A stretch of DNA of 64,000 bases from Monodelphis domestica (Eukaryota; Chordata; Mammalia; Didelphimorphia; Didelphidae), in assembly GCF_027887165.1 (NCBI RefSeq), contig NC_077235.1:17990383-18054382 (forward strand). Reading direction: 5' to 3'. The translations under genes and the position numbers were made by a program. Each line of letters starts with the position of its first letter. The stretch's first letter is position 1. Under the pieces are notes generated by a model, which saw nothing but the letters and a program-made list of their open reading frames with translations, ran no database searches and was not told the origin of the DNA. Shown one piece after another: positions 11,045 to 23,781 of the stretch.

Positions 11045-12032
11045 AACCTCTCTGATTGCTTCTTTTCTATCTCTTTTGCTGGTTACTTTTCCAGATCACA
11101 TCCTCTAAGTATAAGTGTTCCTCCAGATTCTATCTAGGGTCCTTGTTCTCTTCTTTCTCTGTACTATTTCACTTAGTGATCTCACTAACTCTCATGGATT
11201 CAGTTATCATCTTTATGCCGATGATTATGGCATCTACCTTTCCTGTCCCAGCTCTCCCTCTCCAGACTTCCACTGTGGCATCATCAACTGCCTTTCAGAT
11301 ACCTCCTCTTCCCCTCTAAGGCCCACCATCTAGTTCCTACCTCCCCTGGTTTAGGTTTCAATAGCATTCTTTGGGTCCTTCAGACTCACAACCCAGGGGT
11401 TATTCTGGATTCATCTCAGTTGCTCTCCAGATCCAATTGATTGCCAAAGTCTATCAATTTTACTTTTATAGCATCTCTCTGACATAGTCCCCACACTGGT
11501 ACAGGCCTTCATCATCTCACACCTGGATTATCACACTAGCTGCTGGTGGGTCTGCCTATCTCGTCTCTCCCCTCTAAACTGATTTTACTAAAGTTTAAAT
11601 CTGATCATGTCTCTCTGTCTCTTGCACACAAACCCAAACCCTCAAGAAACGCTTATGACTTCCTATTGCCTCCAGGAACAAATACAAAAGCCTCCACTGA
11701 CCTTTCCAGTCTTCTTACACCATACTCAACAGGTCCTCTTCAATCATGGACACTGGCTTCCTTGGCTATTCCAAGAGCAGGACACTCTAGCTCTCAACAT
11801 AAGGCATTTTCTCTCTCCGTCACCCATGCCTGGAATGGTCTCCCTCCCCTGCTCCAACTACTGACCTTCTGGGCTTCTATCCATTTATAAAATCCCACCT
11901 TCTATAGGAAGCCTTCCCCAACCCCTCTTCATTCCAAGGTTTTCCTCTGTCAATTATCTCCCATTTATCCTGTAAATAGTTTACTTTGTATATGTTTATC
12001 AGCATGAGGTCTCCCTCAAAAGACTGTGAAGT
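11045..12032 (+). mobile_element. L2 LINE, long 3' portion with RT box
   Basis: Reads through the L2 reverse transcriptase end. One frame gives HLYADDYGIYLSCPSS at about 11204-11251, which includes the YADD catalytic motif. Next come the AACCCAGGGGTTATTCTGGA block, CACACCTGGATTATCACACT, TTCCTATTGCCTCCAGGAAC, CCATGCCTGGAATGGTCTCC and GAAGCCTTCCCCAACCCCTC, all standard L2 order. Frameshifts between these blocks show it is dead. About 1 kb, one of the best-preserved L2 copies here. Confidence 0.88.
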
Positions 12033-12240
12033 TGGGGCAGCTGGGTGGCTCAGTGTATTGAGAGCCAGGCCTAAAGAAGGGAGGTTCTGGGTTCAAATGT
12101 GGACTCAAGCACTACCCAGCTGTGTGACTTTGGGCAAGTCACTTCACCCCCATTGCCTAGCCCTTACCATTCTTTGGCCTTGGAACCAATACCCAGTATT
12201 GATTCCAAGAAGGAAGGTGAGGGGTTAAAAAAATAAATAA
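12033..12240 (+). mobile_element. Mar1-type CORE-SINE
   Basis: GGGGCAGCTGGGTGGCTCAG head, GGTTCAAATGTGG B box, core CTGTGTGACTTTGGGCAAGT, and an AAGGTGAGGGGTTAAAAAAA tail running into AAATAAATAAA. It abuts the 3' end of the L2 element. Confidence 0.92.
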
Positions 12241-12244
12241 AGGT

Positions 12245-12540
12245 GGAGAGAGATTAGCGAAGTCATCATGGAGGAGTGGGAAACTTCCATAAAATAGTCT
12301 TGAAGTACAGAAGGAATTTCAATAGGATGAGATATGGAGAGAGGGTATTGCAGACATGGAAAGACAGCTTAGGCAAAAGGATAGTGATGGGAGAAGGCAA
12401 AGAGAAATTAGGAAACAAGTAGTCAAGTTGGGCTGAAGCATCTAGACAGAATGAAATGGAACAATGGCAAGTAATGTAGACTAAGTACCATGATGCCCCC
12501 AGAAGGGTAGAAAAGAAGAAAGACTGCCTCACGCTATTAG
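12245..12540 (-). mobile_element. Probable L2 fragment, antisense
   Basis: Purine-rich text such as GGGTATTGCAGACATGGAAA followed by AGCTTAGGCAAAAGG resembles the reverse complement of the L2 region that encodes the CCATGCCTGGAAT segment. Divergent; boundaries uncertain. Confidence 0.45.
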
Positions 12541-12544
12541 GGCA

Positions 12545-13320
12545 CACCTATCAGTTTTCAGTGCCTGACCATTCTTGACTTGCTGACCTGTATTTCTGTC
12601 CCACGAACTCCAGACCCTTTAGTCCACTGGTCTCCTGGACATCTCCTCTTGCCTATCCAAACCACACCTAAGCCTCAACAATTCCCAAACGAATTCGTCT
12701 TTTGTCCCAAAGCTGGTACTGCTACCCTAGAGCTCTTATTTCTATTACTTGCACCACCAGTCAGCAGTCACTAAGGCTAGATCCATTGCAATCACATTTG
12801 ACCTCTCCTTCGTCACCTAGTGGGTTGCTAAACCCAGGTTAAGCGTATTGGCCTTTGCACAGAACATTTCCCTTGCGTCATTCATCACTCCCATCTTTCT
12901 TTGCCTGCTTCATCTTTTCTACTATGGATAGATAATTCTGCTCTCATCCATCACTCTGATCACATTAGTTTCCTGTTCAAAAAGTAGCAGTGCTTCTCCA
13001 TTACCTATAGAACCAAAGGTAAATTCCTTTGCCCTCTATTTAAAGCCCTCAAGAATCTGGCTCCAACATCACTTTGCAGCTCTGTCTGACGCTACTGTCT
13101 TTCACATACTCTGCTCCAACCAAATTGGAATGCTCCATATTCGCCAAAGAGTGCCCATACTTTCTGCTTCCATAACCTTTCTTTGCTTATGCCACTCCCT
13201 CTACCTGGAGTATAAGTTCAGTCTCCCACAATCCCTCCCTCATGAAATACTCTATAAAGATTTCCCTCATCTACTTCTTTTGCCCCTTCTCACATCCATG
13301 ACCAAAAAACCCTTCAGATA
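12545..13320 (+). mobile_element. Diverged L2-like fragment
   Basis: Pyrimidine-rich text with L2-like words: GGCCTTTGCACAGAACATTT at about 12851, CACTCCCTCTACCTGGAGTA at about 13193, and the AAAGCCCTCAAGAATCTGGC block at about 13044. Too decayed to translate. Some of it may be unrelated. Confidence 0.5.
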
Positions 13321-14235
13321 ATAGTTCAGCACAATAGAGAGTACTAGCTTTGGATGCTACTGTACATATCAGTTGTTCAAAAAGCCATTCCTCGAGGGCA
13401 CACAACGTTCAATAACTTCCTCCTTAATGTTTTGTAATCTTGTATATAAGGAGCCGATCTAGTCTGCGACAATCAGCTACTCCTCGGGGATATGTTATTT
13501 CAACCCAAACTGAGTTTTTAAAATAGCAATAAAGAATACATAAGGAATAATTCATTATTTTTCTAAGTGTTTCATGATTCCATTGGGAGAGGAGACAAAT
13601 AGTTTACAGGATGTTTACCTTAATTAGGTTACTTTTCCTATCAGTTATAATTTTAACATAAAAACGTCACACAAGGGAGACATTTCATTTATAAAAACAA
13701 TTAATGAAATTTGAAGCAAAATGTTTGCAGAAGAGTTTGATTTAGAATCTTGAATGATATTAATTTTAATCTTTACAAGAGTTATATATGATATATAATA
13801 TAGGAGCCCTGACCAAAAGCAGTAATGTCAGTAGTGAAACAGGAACTGGCCCCTGTTTTGAAGATACTGAGAAATGCCATTGGTATTTGAGTCTAGTTCT
13901 CATTGTCTATGTGTATATAACCTGATGCCAAAATATTACTTAGGATCTTTGAATGGAGGCAGACTAGTAGTTATGAACCTAGGAGTACCTATTGGGGAAC
14001 AAATGATCTGAATGACTCAAAAGACTGCAGAGAATAAGGCAGTTCCATTTGGTCGAATTCAGAGTCGAGCAGTTGACAAATGACATCTGAGAAGAGTTCA
14101 ATGGGAAGATCTAGGCTGTTGTGCCTGCCGGTACAGACACGGCTTCACCAACAATGCTATTAATTTTTTTCTGACTGGACAATTTGCTTTCTTTTTTGCG
14201 ATTCATATTCTACAAAATGGAGCTAGTAATATTTG
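13321..14235. other. No recognised feature
   Basis: AT-rich unique sequence. I see no gene or repeat family. Confidence 0.4.
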
Positions 14236-14440
14236 ATCCTTTGCATTTCATAGAAGAATGCTGGGCCTGGAAGTAGGAGGCCTGGATTCAAATTCTGGCA
14301 CTGCCACTTTCTAATTGTGTGACTTTAGGTAGGTCAATTGATCTCTCTGTCCTCAGTTTCCTAAATCACCAATGTCACAAGATTGCCTTGAAGATAAAGT
14401 GATATGTATGTAAAAGTCTATTGTAACCACCAGAAATGCC
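14236..14440 (+). mobile_element. MIR SINE, sense
   Basis: GGGCCTGGAAGTAGGAGGCC, GATTCAAATTCTGGCACTGC, TGTGTGACTTTAGGTAGGTC, CTCAGTTTCCTAAATCACC follow MIR order; the 3' half is weaker. Confidence 0.8.
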
Positions 14441-14940
14441 AACAATTATAATTACAAACTAGACCCTTATGTAAAAAATATCCTTCAGAGGAAAGGCATA
14501 TTAAAAATAGATTGAGAAGATGTCTGATTATGGGAAGTGCTCAAGAAGTCTCCCAACTTTTCCCTCCTAACAACTTAAAAAAAATACCTCAAATCAAATC
14601 CTGCAGTGGCAGTCAACAAAAGGTCACAGTGAGCCATTCTCCCTGTCCAAGACAACTTAAGAGGTTGGAAAGGGAGATCTGTGACACAGGTGTGGAGGCT
14701 GGCCCAGATCCCACACGGATGAAATACCAGTAGTGGGAATGGGTAGTGAAGAAAGTAGCAGCAGCAATTTTAGGAGCTTGTGAGGCAGAGGTATAAAGGG
14801 ACAAGGTAACCGGTCAAGAAGAGATCACAGGGTACTCCCATGCTAATATTGGACACAGGACTGGAAGCTGTTTAACAATGCCATTGTTTATACCCACCTC
14901 TGAGTCATAGTTCAAGGGCAGAGAGGCATATGTCCAGTAT
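14441..14940 (+). other. Unassigned, possibly upstream L1 ORF1 sequence
   Basis: It lies immediately 5' of the L1 ORF1-like segment and in the same direction, but no ORF1 motif is readable here. Confidence 0.3.
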
Positions 14941-16145
<1,205 letters not shown>

Positions 16146-16335
16146 AAAGAAGAGAGCTCTCTGGGATACCTGTGGTTAGTGGGCATGATTTAGATGAGAA
16201 GCCAGCAAAGATGACTGAGAAAGTCAGATAGGTAGGAGAACTAAGAGAACACAACTTTGTGCAAAGGAAGCAGCTAACATGGCACTGGGTATAAAGAGAT
16301 AAGGAGTGGGGACTGGGGGAGGGTGGGAGGTCCCT
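16146..16335 (-). mobile_element. Probable L2-related fragment, antisense
   Basis: The plus strand reads GATACCTGTGGTTAGTGGGC, GAGAAGCCAGCAAAGATGAC, TCAGATAGGTAGGAGAACTA, an order I associate with the reverse complement of an old mammalian LINE coding segment. Family call tentative. Confidence 0.45.
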
Positions 16336-16339
16336 TATC

Positions 16340-16470
16340 ACAAGGGTCAGAAATTTAGAGCAAGAAGGAATCTTAAAGGGGGAATCATACTTAAGCTTCT
16401 CCTCTATCTTATTTTATGAATGAGGGAATTAAGGCCTACAGAGATTAAGTAATTTGTCCCTCCACATGAT
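16340..16470 (-). mobile_element. MIR-like fragment, antisense
   Basis: TATTTTATGAATGAGGGAAT, TAAGGCCTACAGAGATTAAG, TAATTTGTCC resemble an antisense MIR core. Confidence 0.55.
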
Positions 16471-18149
16471 TTTGATCTTGTGGTTCTTATGATTCTGTCA
16501 ACTTCATTGCTCAAAACACTACTGGCTCCACTGACACGCAAACTCCATTGACCTGAGTCCCTAATTTTCCCTAATCTGGCTCTAAAGTACTTTTCTAAAA
16601 TTCTCATTTAACATGCCTTCCACTCCAGGATGATATATTTTGCCCCAGCCTATCAAGGTGCCTCTGTGCCAGGCAATAAGCTCACATAAAATGGTTCAAA
16701 GGTGTTTTCCAAAACTGAAATGCCACTGACCTTGTAATACCGAGTCAGCACAGCCAAATCCTCAGAGCTCCCCACTCCTACAAGTGGCCACAACCTCCAG
16801 GATTTTGTGGCTCAAAGAACTTCTCCGAGGATGCATCTACCACCTGGGCAAACAGACACCAGAAAATCCCCTTAGTAACACCAGGTTCTCAGGGCTCCGC
16901 TATCCTGTGCTTTACAGAAACATTCAAAACAGAGAAACAAGAGGGTGCTCACATTAGGACTGTATACAATAGTTGTCATGGGGAAGGCAAGCAATTGGGC
17001 TCTCAATTCAGCTAGTCCAGCTCTGAATCTTTCAGAGAAACTAAAGTGTTTACCACCTTTAAAGCCACCCCACATTTCCCCATTGTTCATACCTTTGCTC
17101 TTACTGTCACTAGGTTGGTGTGGAGTCATCCTTTGAGGCTGAGGTCAGAAGTTTGCCCGACTCTTCCCAGCCCTTCAATCCATGGCATCACAGCACCTTG
17201 GGTTGGGAAGGGGCCTCCCTCCCATGGACCCACAAACCCTGACCCTAGTTCAGAGGATGCCCCAAGAGGTAATATCCAGTCACCATTTGAAGGGACCAGT
17301 GAGGAGGAACTGCCACAGGGGCACATCTATAAAGGCATGGGAACGCAGGTGCCCAAGCAAGAGGGTGGCTCTGCTTTCTCTCCTTGAGAACCTAACCTCC
17401 TTGACAGCCTCTTTTGACAAGTTTCAGAGGCCCCAAAAGGAGGTCTGAGGAGGTACTGAGAGGGATTAAGGAGAGGTCAGGAGGAAGGGAGCTGGAGGAG
17501 TGGAAGGAAATGGGAAAAGTCAGGTGCGTGACTGTCTGCCAGAAGATAGCTACTGCAGAGGTCAAGGAAAGGAGGGGAAGCCCCAGTGCCCAGGCAGGCA
17601 AGGCCAAGGCAGGAGGAATCTGGTGATCTGAAGTTGTATTCAGAGGCAGGGAGGCTAGAGGGAGGGAGTCAATTCAGGCAGGAGGCACAATAGGGCTCAG
17701 TTGGGGGTAACAGGAGAACAGAGGCCCTGGGTAAAGTGGGCAGCTGCTGTGATGCCAGGCTCCAGAGTACTGGCCAGTGGGAGACACAACTAATCCCACA
17801 GAACAAGCACACAGGAACTCACATGCACATGTGCTCCACCCTCCACTAAATCTGCAGGTGATCAGAAGCCATCCTTCAATGAGGTACTGAACAGAGAGCT
17901 TCAGGTCATCAAAACAAGGTGCAGCTGCCCATTTTTGATAGCTAAGGGTCCAGCATCCTCCCCCCATTTAAAACTTATTTTTATTATTTAACCAGGTATA
18001 CTGAAATTCCTGATCTGTCTACTGAGTTTCATTTGTATTATATAAGTTCTGGACTCACTCTCCCAACCTACATATTCTGATGAACAAATTAGACCCCTGC
18101 CCCCAACATGGCTGCCATTTTCTCCCCTCAGTGTTCTAGGCTTACTTCT
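16471..18149. other. GC-richer block, unassigned
   Basis: From about 16650 to 17960 the sequence is clearly richer in G and C than its surroundings, with long purine-rich stretches (about 17440-17700). Several overlapping open frames of 63-113 codons exist on both strands (17046-17387 plus, 17674-17967 minus), but none shows a protein-family motif and they disagree in phase. No recognised repeat. It could be an old LTR-type element, a regulatory region or a decayed gene. Confidence 0.4.
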
Positions 18150-18348
18150 TTTTTTAACCCCTCACCTTCCATCTTATTATCAATACTATGTATTGGTTCC
18201 AAGGCAGAAGAGTGGTCAGGGCTAGGCAATTGGGTCAAGTGATTTGCCCAGGGTCACCCAGCTAGGAAGTGTCTGAGGCCAGATTTGAACCCAGGACCTC
18301 CCATCTCTGGGCCTGGCTCTCAGTCCACTGAGCTACTCAGCTGCCCCC
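18150..18348 (-). mobile_element. Mar1-type CORE-SINE, antisense
   Basis: Tail complement TTTTTAACCCCTCACCTTCC, then GTATTGGTTCCAAGGCAGAA, GCCCAGGGTCACCCAGCTAG, B-box complement ATTTGAACCC, and CTGAGCTACTCAGCTGCCCC. Full length. Confidence 0.92.
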
Positions 18349-18996
18349 CTTTAGGGTTATTTCTGAAGGGTTTTTAAAGCGGTTCATTTCCAACAAACCC
18401 CTGTATAGGGTGATTCCTCCTAATATTATTCACCAACTTCTCAGTTCCCCCAATATCACTGAAAACCAATGAACACTTTCTTTTGCAAAAGAACATTTAC
18501 TCTCTCCAACTTAACAGTGTTGCTAGCAAATATCCCCTCCTTTCCCATCCAGTTCACTTCTGAGGGCAGGATAAGAAATGGATGGATCACTGTCTGGCTC
18601 GCAGCTCATCTTACCTTACTTAGCTTTGGGCCACTGCTGAACTAGGGCAAACAGGGTCATAAACTCACCATACTAAGCTGCTGTGGCGTCTGGCAGCTTC
18701 TTTCATGGACTCCAGTTGCTGGCCTCTTAAGAGTAGTTTTTTCAACCTTTCCAAGCTCACAGGGTGGGAAACTGCTTCATTCCATCTCCATTATTCACTT
18801 ACCTACAATCAAGAAAGAAGAAACACAACAAAAACCAAAAGCAACCATCAGTGTCATGCATTCACAACCCCATGGGAACCAGGTAGGCTACCGGCAGCTA
18901 GCAGCTGGCCACTATGGATTTCACCACTGCTGCCTCTCTCCCCACTGCAGCCTTACAGCAGAGTTCTTGACTTGCTCAAGGACTTAAGAGAAAAAG
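18349..18996. other. Unassigned
   Basis: No family recognised. The text flanking the SINE on both sides has a similar moderately GC-rich character, so the SINE may sit inside one older element. Confidence 0.35.
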
Positions 18997-19165
18997 TTAG
19001 TCCACAAGCATTTATGTAGAGCCTACCATGTACCATGCATTGTATCAAGTGCTGAGAATAAAAAGAAAAGTTAAGACCAGTTTCTGTTTTCCAATAGTTT
19101 ACATTATAACAACTATGTACAAACAAGATAGATAGCGGGTAAAAGAAAAATAATCTCAGATGAGA
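18997..19165 (-). mobile_element. L2 3' end, antisense
   Basis: CCACAAGCATTTATGTAGAG, CCTACCATGTACCATGCATT, ATCAAGTGCTGAGAATA are the reverse complement of the L2 3' terminus. ACAACTATGTACAAACAAGA is the next block inward. Confidence 0.8.
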
Positions 19166-19412
19166 ATTGACTACATATCCTTCAATGTTTCCATTCAAAA
19201 GATATCACAGGCAGCCTGTAGCTAACTTTTCCAAGAGCCCATTCAATTTTATGTTTTCATTTTCTCTTCCCAAAACTTAATCATCTGTGAGAGAAAAACG
19301 TTAAATGATTGTTTGGCTATTTATGTCTTTTGTGCTCCATTTAGCTTTCCCTTTATGAAGTTAGATGTTATGTCTTTAGGCACATATATAGGTTTAATAG
19401 TGCTAATAATGA
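19166..19412. other. No recognised feature
   Basis: Unique-looking AT-rich sequence. Confidence 0.35.
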
Positions 19413-19605
19413 GAGGCAGTGTAGCATTATGGATAAAGAGCTGGCCTTGGAGCCAAGACCACCAATATCGACACATATCGGATGGGTAATCCTGAGCAAA
19501 TCACAGTGTTCTAGGCAACTCTAAGATTAGCAGTTGTCAAGAAGGTGCTGACCTGCATTGATAGGATTTTTCCTTAGAAGTTCATTCTTCCAGTGAAATC
19601 ATATT
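19413..19605 (+). mobile_element. tRNA-derived SINE, second subfamily, internally deleted
   Basis: Head GAGGCAGTGTAGCATTATGG, ATAAAGAGCTGGCCTTGGAG, then AGGCAACTCTAAGATTAGCA, GAAGGTGCTGACCTGCATTG. Same subfamily as 25721-25905. The B-box region is lost or scrambled. Confidence 0.7.
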
Positions 19606-20279
19606 TGCTCAATATCCCTATTGATATGTTTTATTTCATCAGTTACCATGCCTTCAAGCATAGTTTAGCTTGACGTAATTTGGGGGGTCTTTTCCGATAC
19701 CACGATCTTAATTCCTTTAGTGGAATCCCCTGATACACTGTAAATGTTTTTCCAGTCTTTCATTTTCACTCTATGTATCTCTTTGCTTTTTGGACGCTCA
19801 TTTTAGAAATATGTCCTTTTGATGCTTTGCATATTTCGATCACGGCCATTTGACTCTCTCCCCCTCCCCATTCATCTCTCTTGAGACAAAAAAAGACATT
19901 AAACAAAAACATTTGCTACACATTTGACAAGATTGTAAAATATTCTGTGCTAGCAGTTTCATTATCGGATTTCTGGGACTCCCTGTTTTGTTCTGGTTTT
20001 GGATTTCCCAAAGTTCAGTTTCCTTGTATCTTTTTCTTTGCTTTTTGGCTGTCATCGCTGAGATGATTATGTTTGCCCTATACTGGTTAACATGGAAGTT
20101 TTGCCATTTACTCTGAATTTCTCACAGTCATAATTTCTCACTACCAAGTCATATTCTATTACACTGCTATGTGAGGCACAATCACAGTATGACCAGTGTT
20201 AAGCCAATAGTTTCACAGAAAATAGTGTTAAACTAAGTTCAAAGCCATGTTTATACCCTGCCATCCATTCAGGAAGTAT
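19606..20279. other. No recognised feature
   Basis: Nothing I can assign. T-rich words hint at an old LINE in antisense, but that is not secure. Confidence 0.3.
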
Positions 20280-20960
20280 TTCCAAAGTGTGAAGGTAGCT
20301 TGACATTGAAAAGCAGAAGTTTACCAGCTCAGGAGTCAGTACAGGCTAGTTAGTTAGAGAAGGAGAAGTTGTACCGTGAGAGGGAATCATCCTTGTAGAG
20401 CAGGAAGGGATTTCTCTCCATCCTTCCCCACAGTGATCCTGTTACTTTGAAACAGAACTACTCAAAGTGGGAGGACATATAGGATTCCAGTAGGTAACAG
20501 AGACAGTCTCTCTAGACAGACATGGACACCAAAAGGTAGTATTCAAGCAGTCATAGAAGTTAAGAAGACACCTGGATATGAAGTCAAGAAATTCTTGTTT
20601 TGGCCAACTGACAATGGAGGAGACTTGGTGAATAGAGTTGGGCAACTGTGCCCTTTAGGGAGCTTTGTGATAACTCCACGAGAAGGAAAAGGAAATTAAG
20701 GTCCTGCTGTGCCAGAGAAGTGAGTTACTTGGGCCATACGTGTTCTCTACACGTGTACCTCATGACTTTGGGGTTCTAAGTTTGTACCTACTTATCCCAT
20801 GGATGTTGTATTTGTGGGAGAGTACACCTTGGGTTTATGAGGAGGACCTTTTGTAGCTGCCATTATTACTATGCCACATTAATAAATACCTTGGCTGAGA
20901 GCTACTTGTGTTTACCACTTGAGGTTTTTAAGCTACAGTGGTAGGGACCTAGACCTTTAG
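20280..20960 (+). mobile_element. Possible solo LTR or LTR-like element
   Basis: The 3' part holds an AATAAATACCTTGGCTGAGA segment (about 20879), followed after roughly 50 bp by a purine-rich end. This is the layout of an LTR with a polyadenylation signal. I cannot define TG...CA termini or a target duplication, so this is weak. Confidence 0.3.
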
Positions 20961-21039
20961 AGTAACCTAGAACCAAACTCAACCTGTAAACCTGTAAATT
21001 GAGCAGACAGTTCAGACAAGGGTATTCTATGTATATCAT

Positions 21040-21440
21040 AGTTTTTTCATCCATCTACCATCCATTCAGGCAACATCCATTTTATTTTCAGATCTTTCCT
21101 ACCACTGAGAGTGTTGCTATGAATATTTCAAAATATATTAAACTTTAGTATCTAGATTTGACTTTCTGAGAGTATATGACCACAAGTGATTTTTTTGAAT
21201 CAAAAGCAAACAGATAGTTTAAACACTTTTTGCATAATTCCAAATTGATAACCAAAATAGTTGAATTCCACAGCTTTACCAATGTTACACAAATGTGCTA
21301 TTTCCCCATAACCCCTCAAACATGGATTATTACTATTTTTGGTTGTTTTTTTTTCCATTTACATCGCATAAGGTGAAACCTCAGAGTTTTAAAATTTTAT
21401 ATTTCTTTTACTTTTAGTGATTTAGGCACATGACCCAGAA
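21040..21440 (-). mobile_element. L1 ORF2 3' region, antisense, old
   Basis: The plus strand reads AATTCCAAATTGATAACC, CACAGCTTTACCAATGTTAC, GGTGAAACCTCAGAGTTTTA, TTTTAGTGATTTAGGCA. This is the complement of the L1 ORF2 tail seen at 6790-6960 in sense (AACTCTGAGGTACCACCTCA). Confidence 0.65.
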
Positions 21441-21454
21441 ACTGTCTACGTGCG

Positions 21455-21575
21455 GCCAAAAAAAGGTAGAAATGTAATCGGGAAATGTTTTATGGAATAA
21501 AAATATAACACAACATAGATAATGCTAATTTGTGGTTTTCTAAGTCAATATGCAGTCCAGTGTTTTGTCTCTGTT
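21455..21575 (-). mobile_element. hAT-like DNA element fragment, antisense
   Basis: AACACAACATAGATAATGCT, AATTTGTGGTTTTCTAAGTC, AATATGCAGTCC read as the complement of the element represented in sense at 22175-22345 and by its terminus at 56427. Confidence 0.6.
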
Positions 21576-22174
21576 ACAGTCTGACACCACGCACCTCGGA
21601 TATAGAGAACATTTCATGTGATAGAGAGCTAAGCCTTGGAACTAGAAATCTTGGTGTCATTGACTAGTTCTGATTCCAACTGGTACCTTGGTGGTTTAGG
21701 TCCAAAATTGGAATGAAATGAGGTAGCGAGAGTCCACCTAACTGTTAACAAAAGGAAAGGACCTGGCTATTAGGCACACCAGGAGAATATTCAGAGCAGG
21801 AAACAATATTCTTCCAGAATATAGACTTGATTCAGCTGAGCACAGCAAAACTGTGCTAGTTTTGATTATTCTGTACATATTGCCTCAAATACAAAGTCCA
21901 GCCCCTCACGACCTGGCTATTTTGCTTCCAAGCAACCAAGAAGCTCCATCAATGTTCCAAGCGCAAGCCACCTAAGCTGATAAAATCTTGGGAATAGTTC
22001 CAATATCTGAAAAAAACCAACTAGCCTAACTAGCATGGAGGAATGAAGGGGTAGGTTGGCTGGAGGCCATCGTTTCCACCACACTCCACATTGGTCAGCT
22101 TGGTATTAAAAGGATGGGTTAATGGTCTTTTCTAGAACAGAGTTTTCTAAATGAGACTAAGAAAGGGCATTGAC
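21576..22174. other. Unassigned
   Basis: A short SINE-like phrase (GATAGAGAGCTAAGCCTTGG, about 21620) is present. Nothing else is recognised. Confidence 0.3.
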
Positions 22175-22345
22175 TGCTACATAAGGATCCCTGCAGGCCC
22201 ATTTGTACTTAGTTTAACAATGTAATATTATGTATATTTTATTATATTTTCATTCATTTTGTTAAATATTTCTCAATTACATTTGAATCTGGTTCTGATC
22301 ACATTTGGGGAATGCTGTTAAGCTGTGTGTCAGACACTTTGGTTT
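22175..22345 (+). mobile_element. hAT-like DNA element fragment
   Basis: ACATAAGGATCCCTGCAGGC, then a TTAAATATTTCTCAATTACA block, TTTGAATCTGGTTCTGATCA and a GTGTGTCAGACAC end. Matches the antisense piece at 21455 and the TIR-bearing piece at 56427. Confidence 0.6.
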
Positions 22346-22933
22346 TAGAGTCATTTCCACTGCTCAAATAACCATTAGATAGCCTTTGCTTTGGAAATGC
22401 AAGAAGCCTGACATATCGGCACTGAAGGAGGAAAAGAAAAAGTAAAACAGAAACGACGGAATGACCATCTGCAAAAGTGATTAAAAATGGGGGAACGAAG
22501 ACCCGGAATCTCAGGTTTCTTCTTCCCTTCCTGCAAAGGACCAAGTTCCAGAGCTAAACAATCTGGCCACCCTTCTCAGAACATAACCCTCCAGCGCTAC
22601 TACAGGCGGTAGGAATAAGAGGGGTGGGAGGTGGGGTCCTACAGAGAGAAGAAGTTAGACAAGAAATGATGCCAAATTAGAAGGGCTGAATAATTGCGAC
22701 TTGCATCAAGTATAAGAGTATCTGTTTGAGAGTGCTAGAATAACGCGAGTTGGTAGTATTTTAATATTACTCTTTGATAAGAACAGTAGCTAATTAGAGA
22801 AAGAGGGGTGCCCACATAAACAATAATTCTAATAAAATAGCCTTTTTATTCCTTTTTCTTAAGTTCATAAAACTTAGACTCTTGTTTCAATGCTACGCAA
22901 TCCTAATTAGCATTACTTCATGAAATTTTTGTT
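22346..22933. other. No recognised feature
   Basis: Unique-looking sequence; the minus-strand open frame (22299-22544) shows no family motif. Confidence 0.35.
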
Positions 22934-22998
22934 TTATATGTATAATATATATGAATGTATATATACACATACATATAAATATATATATATATGAATAT

Positions 22999-23033
<35 letters not shown>

Positions 23034-23047
23034 ATATAATATATATC
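22934..23047. repeat. AT/AC dinucleotide low-complexity tract
   Basis: Mixed TATATA and ACACAC runs of about 110 bp, ending where the next SINE starts. Confidence 0.95.
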
Positions 23048-23312
23048 ACAGGCAGCTGGTTAGGTGGTACAAGTGGACAGAGCACTGGGCTTGGAATCAG
23101 GAAGACATCTTCTTTATGAGTTCAAACCCAGCCTCAGACACGTACTAGCTGTGACTCTGGGCAAGCAACTTAACCCTGTTTGCCTCAGTTTCTTCATCTG
23201 AAAAGTGAACCGGAAAAGGAAATGGCCAACTACCTCAGTCTCTTTGCCAAAGCAAAGTCCAAATGGGGTCATGAAGAGTCAGACACAACTGAAACAAGTG
23301 AACAACAACATA
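23048..23312 (+). mobile_element. tRNA-derived CORE-SINE, long form
   Basis: AGAGCACTGGGCTTGGAATC head part, GAGTTCAAACCCAGCCTCAG B box, CTCTGGGCAAGCAACTTAAC, TTGCCTCAGTTTCTTCATCT, then GGAAATGGCCAACTACCTCA, CAAATGGGGTCATGAAGAGT and a GAACAACAACATAA tail. The tail grades into a TATC microsatellite. Confidence 0.9.
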
Positions 23313-23324
23313 ACTATCTAACTT

Positions 23325-23378
<54 letters not shown>
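23325..23378 (+). repeat. (TATC)n microsatellite
   Basis: About 13 perfect tetranucleotide units, apparently grown from the SINE tail. Confidence 0.97.
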
Positions 23379-23781
23379 AAACTGAAACTGATAGCAGTAT
23401 TAGCAGACCATGCATGCAGAGAAGCTTGTTATAGTTCAGAAAATGTTTTGAAGAGGGAATTTAGAAAAGATTCAGTATAGTTAGTTATAGACTTAAGTAG
23501 CTGGAATGAAGGGACAATTAACTTGGATTTGTTTAAGACATTTCCTCAATTTACCAGAACGTTATTCAGTTTAGAAGACAGTGGGTTAGTATGAAAGCTG
23601 GCCAATGTTATTTAATATGAAAAAATAGAAAATTTCAAAAGAATTTAAATGTAAGTCAAGTCAAAGATTAGAGGATTAACCCAAAGGGGGGTGGGGGGGC
23701 GGAAATAACATAGAAAGCTAATTTGCAGAGAATCATTTGATAACATTTCATTGATCCAAGTAAAATCTTTCAGTTTGCCTT
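23379..23781. other. Unassigned, G-run
   Basis: No gene or repeat recognised. AGGGGGGTGGGGGGGCGG at about 23685-23702 is a candidate G-quadruplex site. Confidence 0.4.

Noticed and set aside
17046-17967. Open frames of 63-113 codons in the GC-rich block
   Set aside because: They overlap in different frames and strands and have no motif or splice support. Longer frames are expected by composition.
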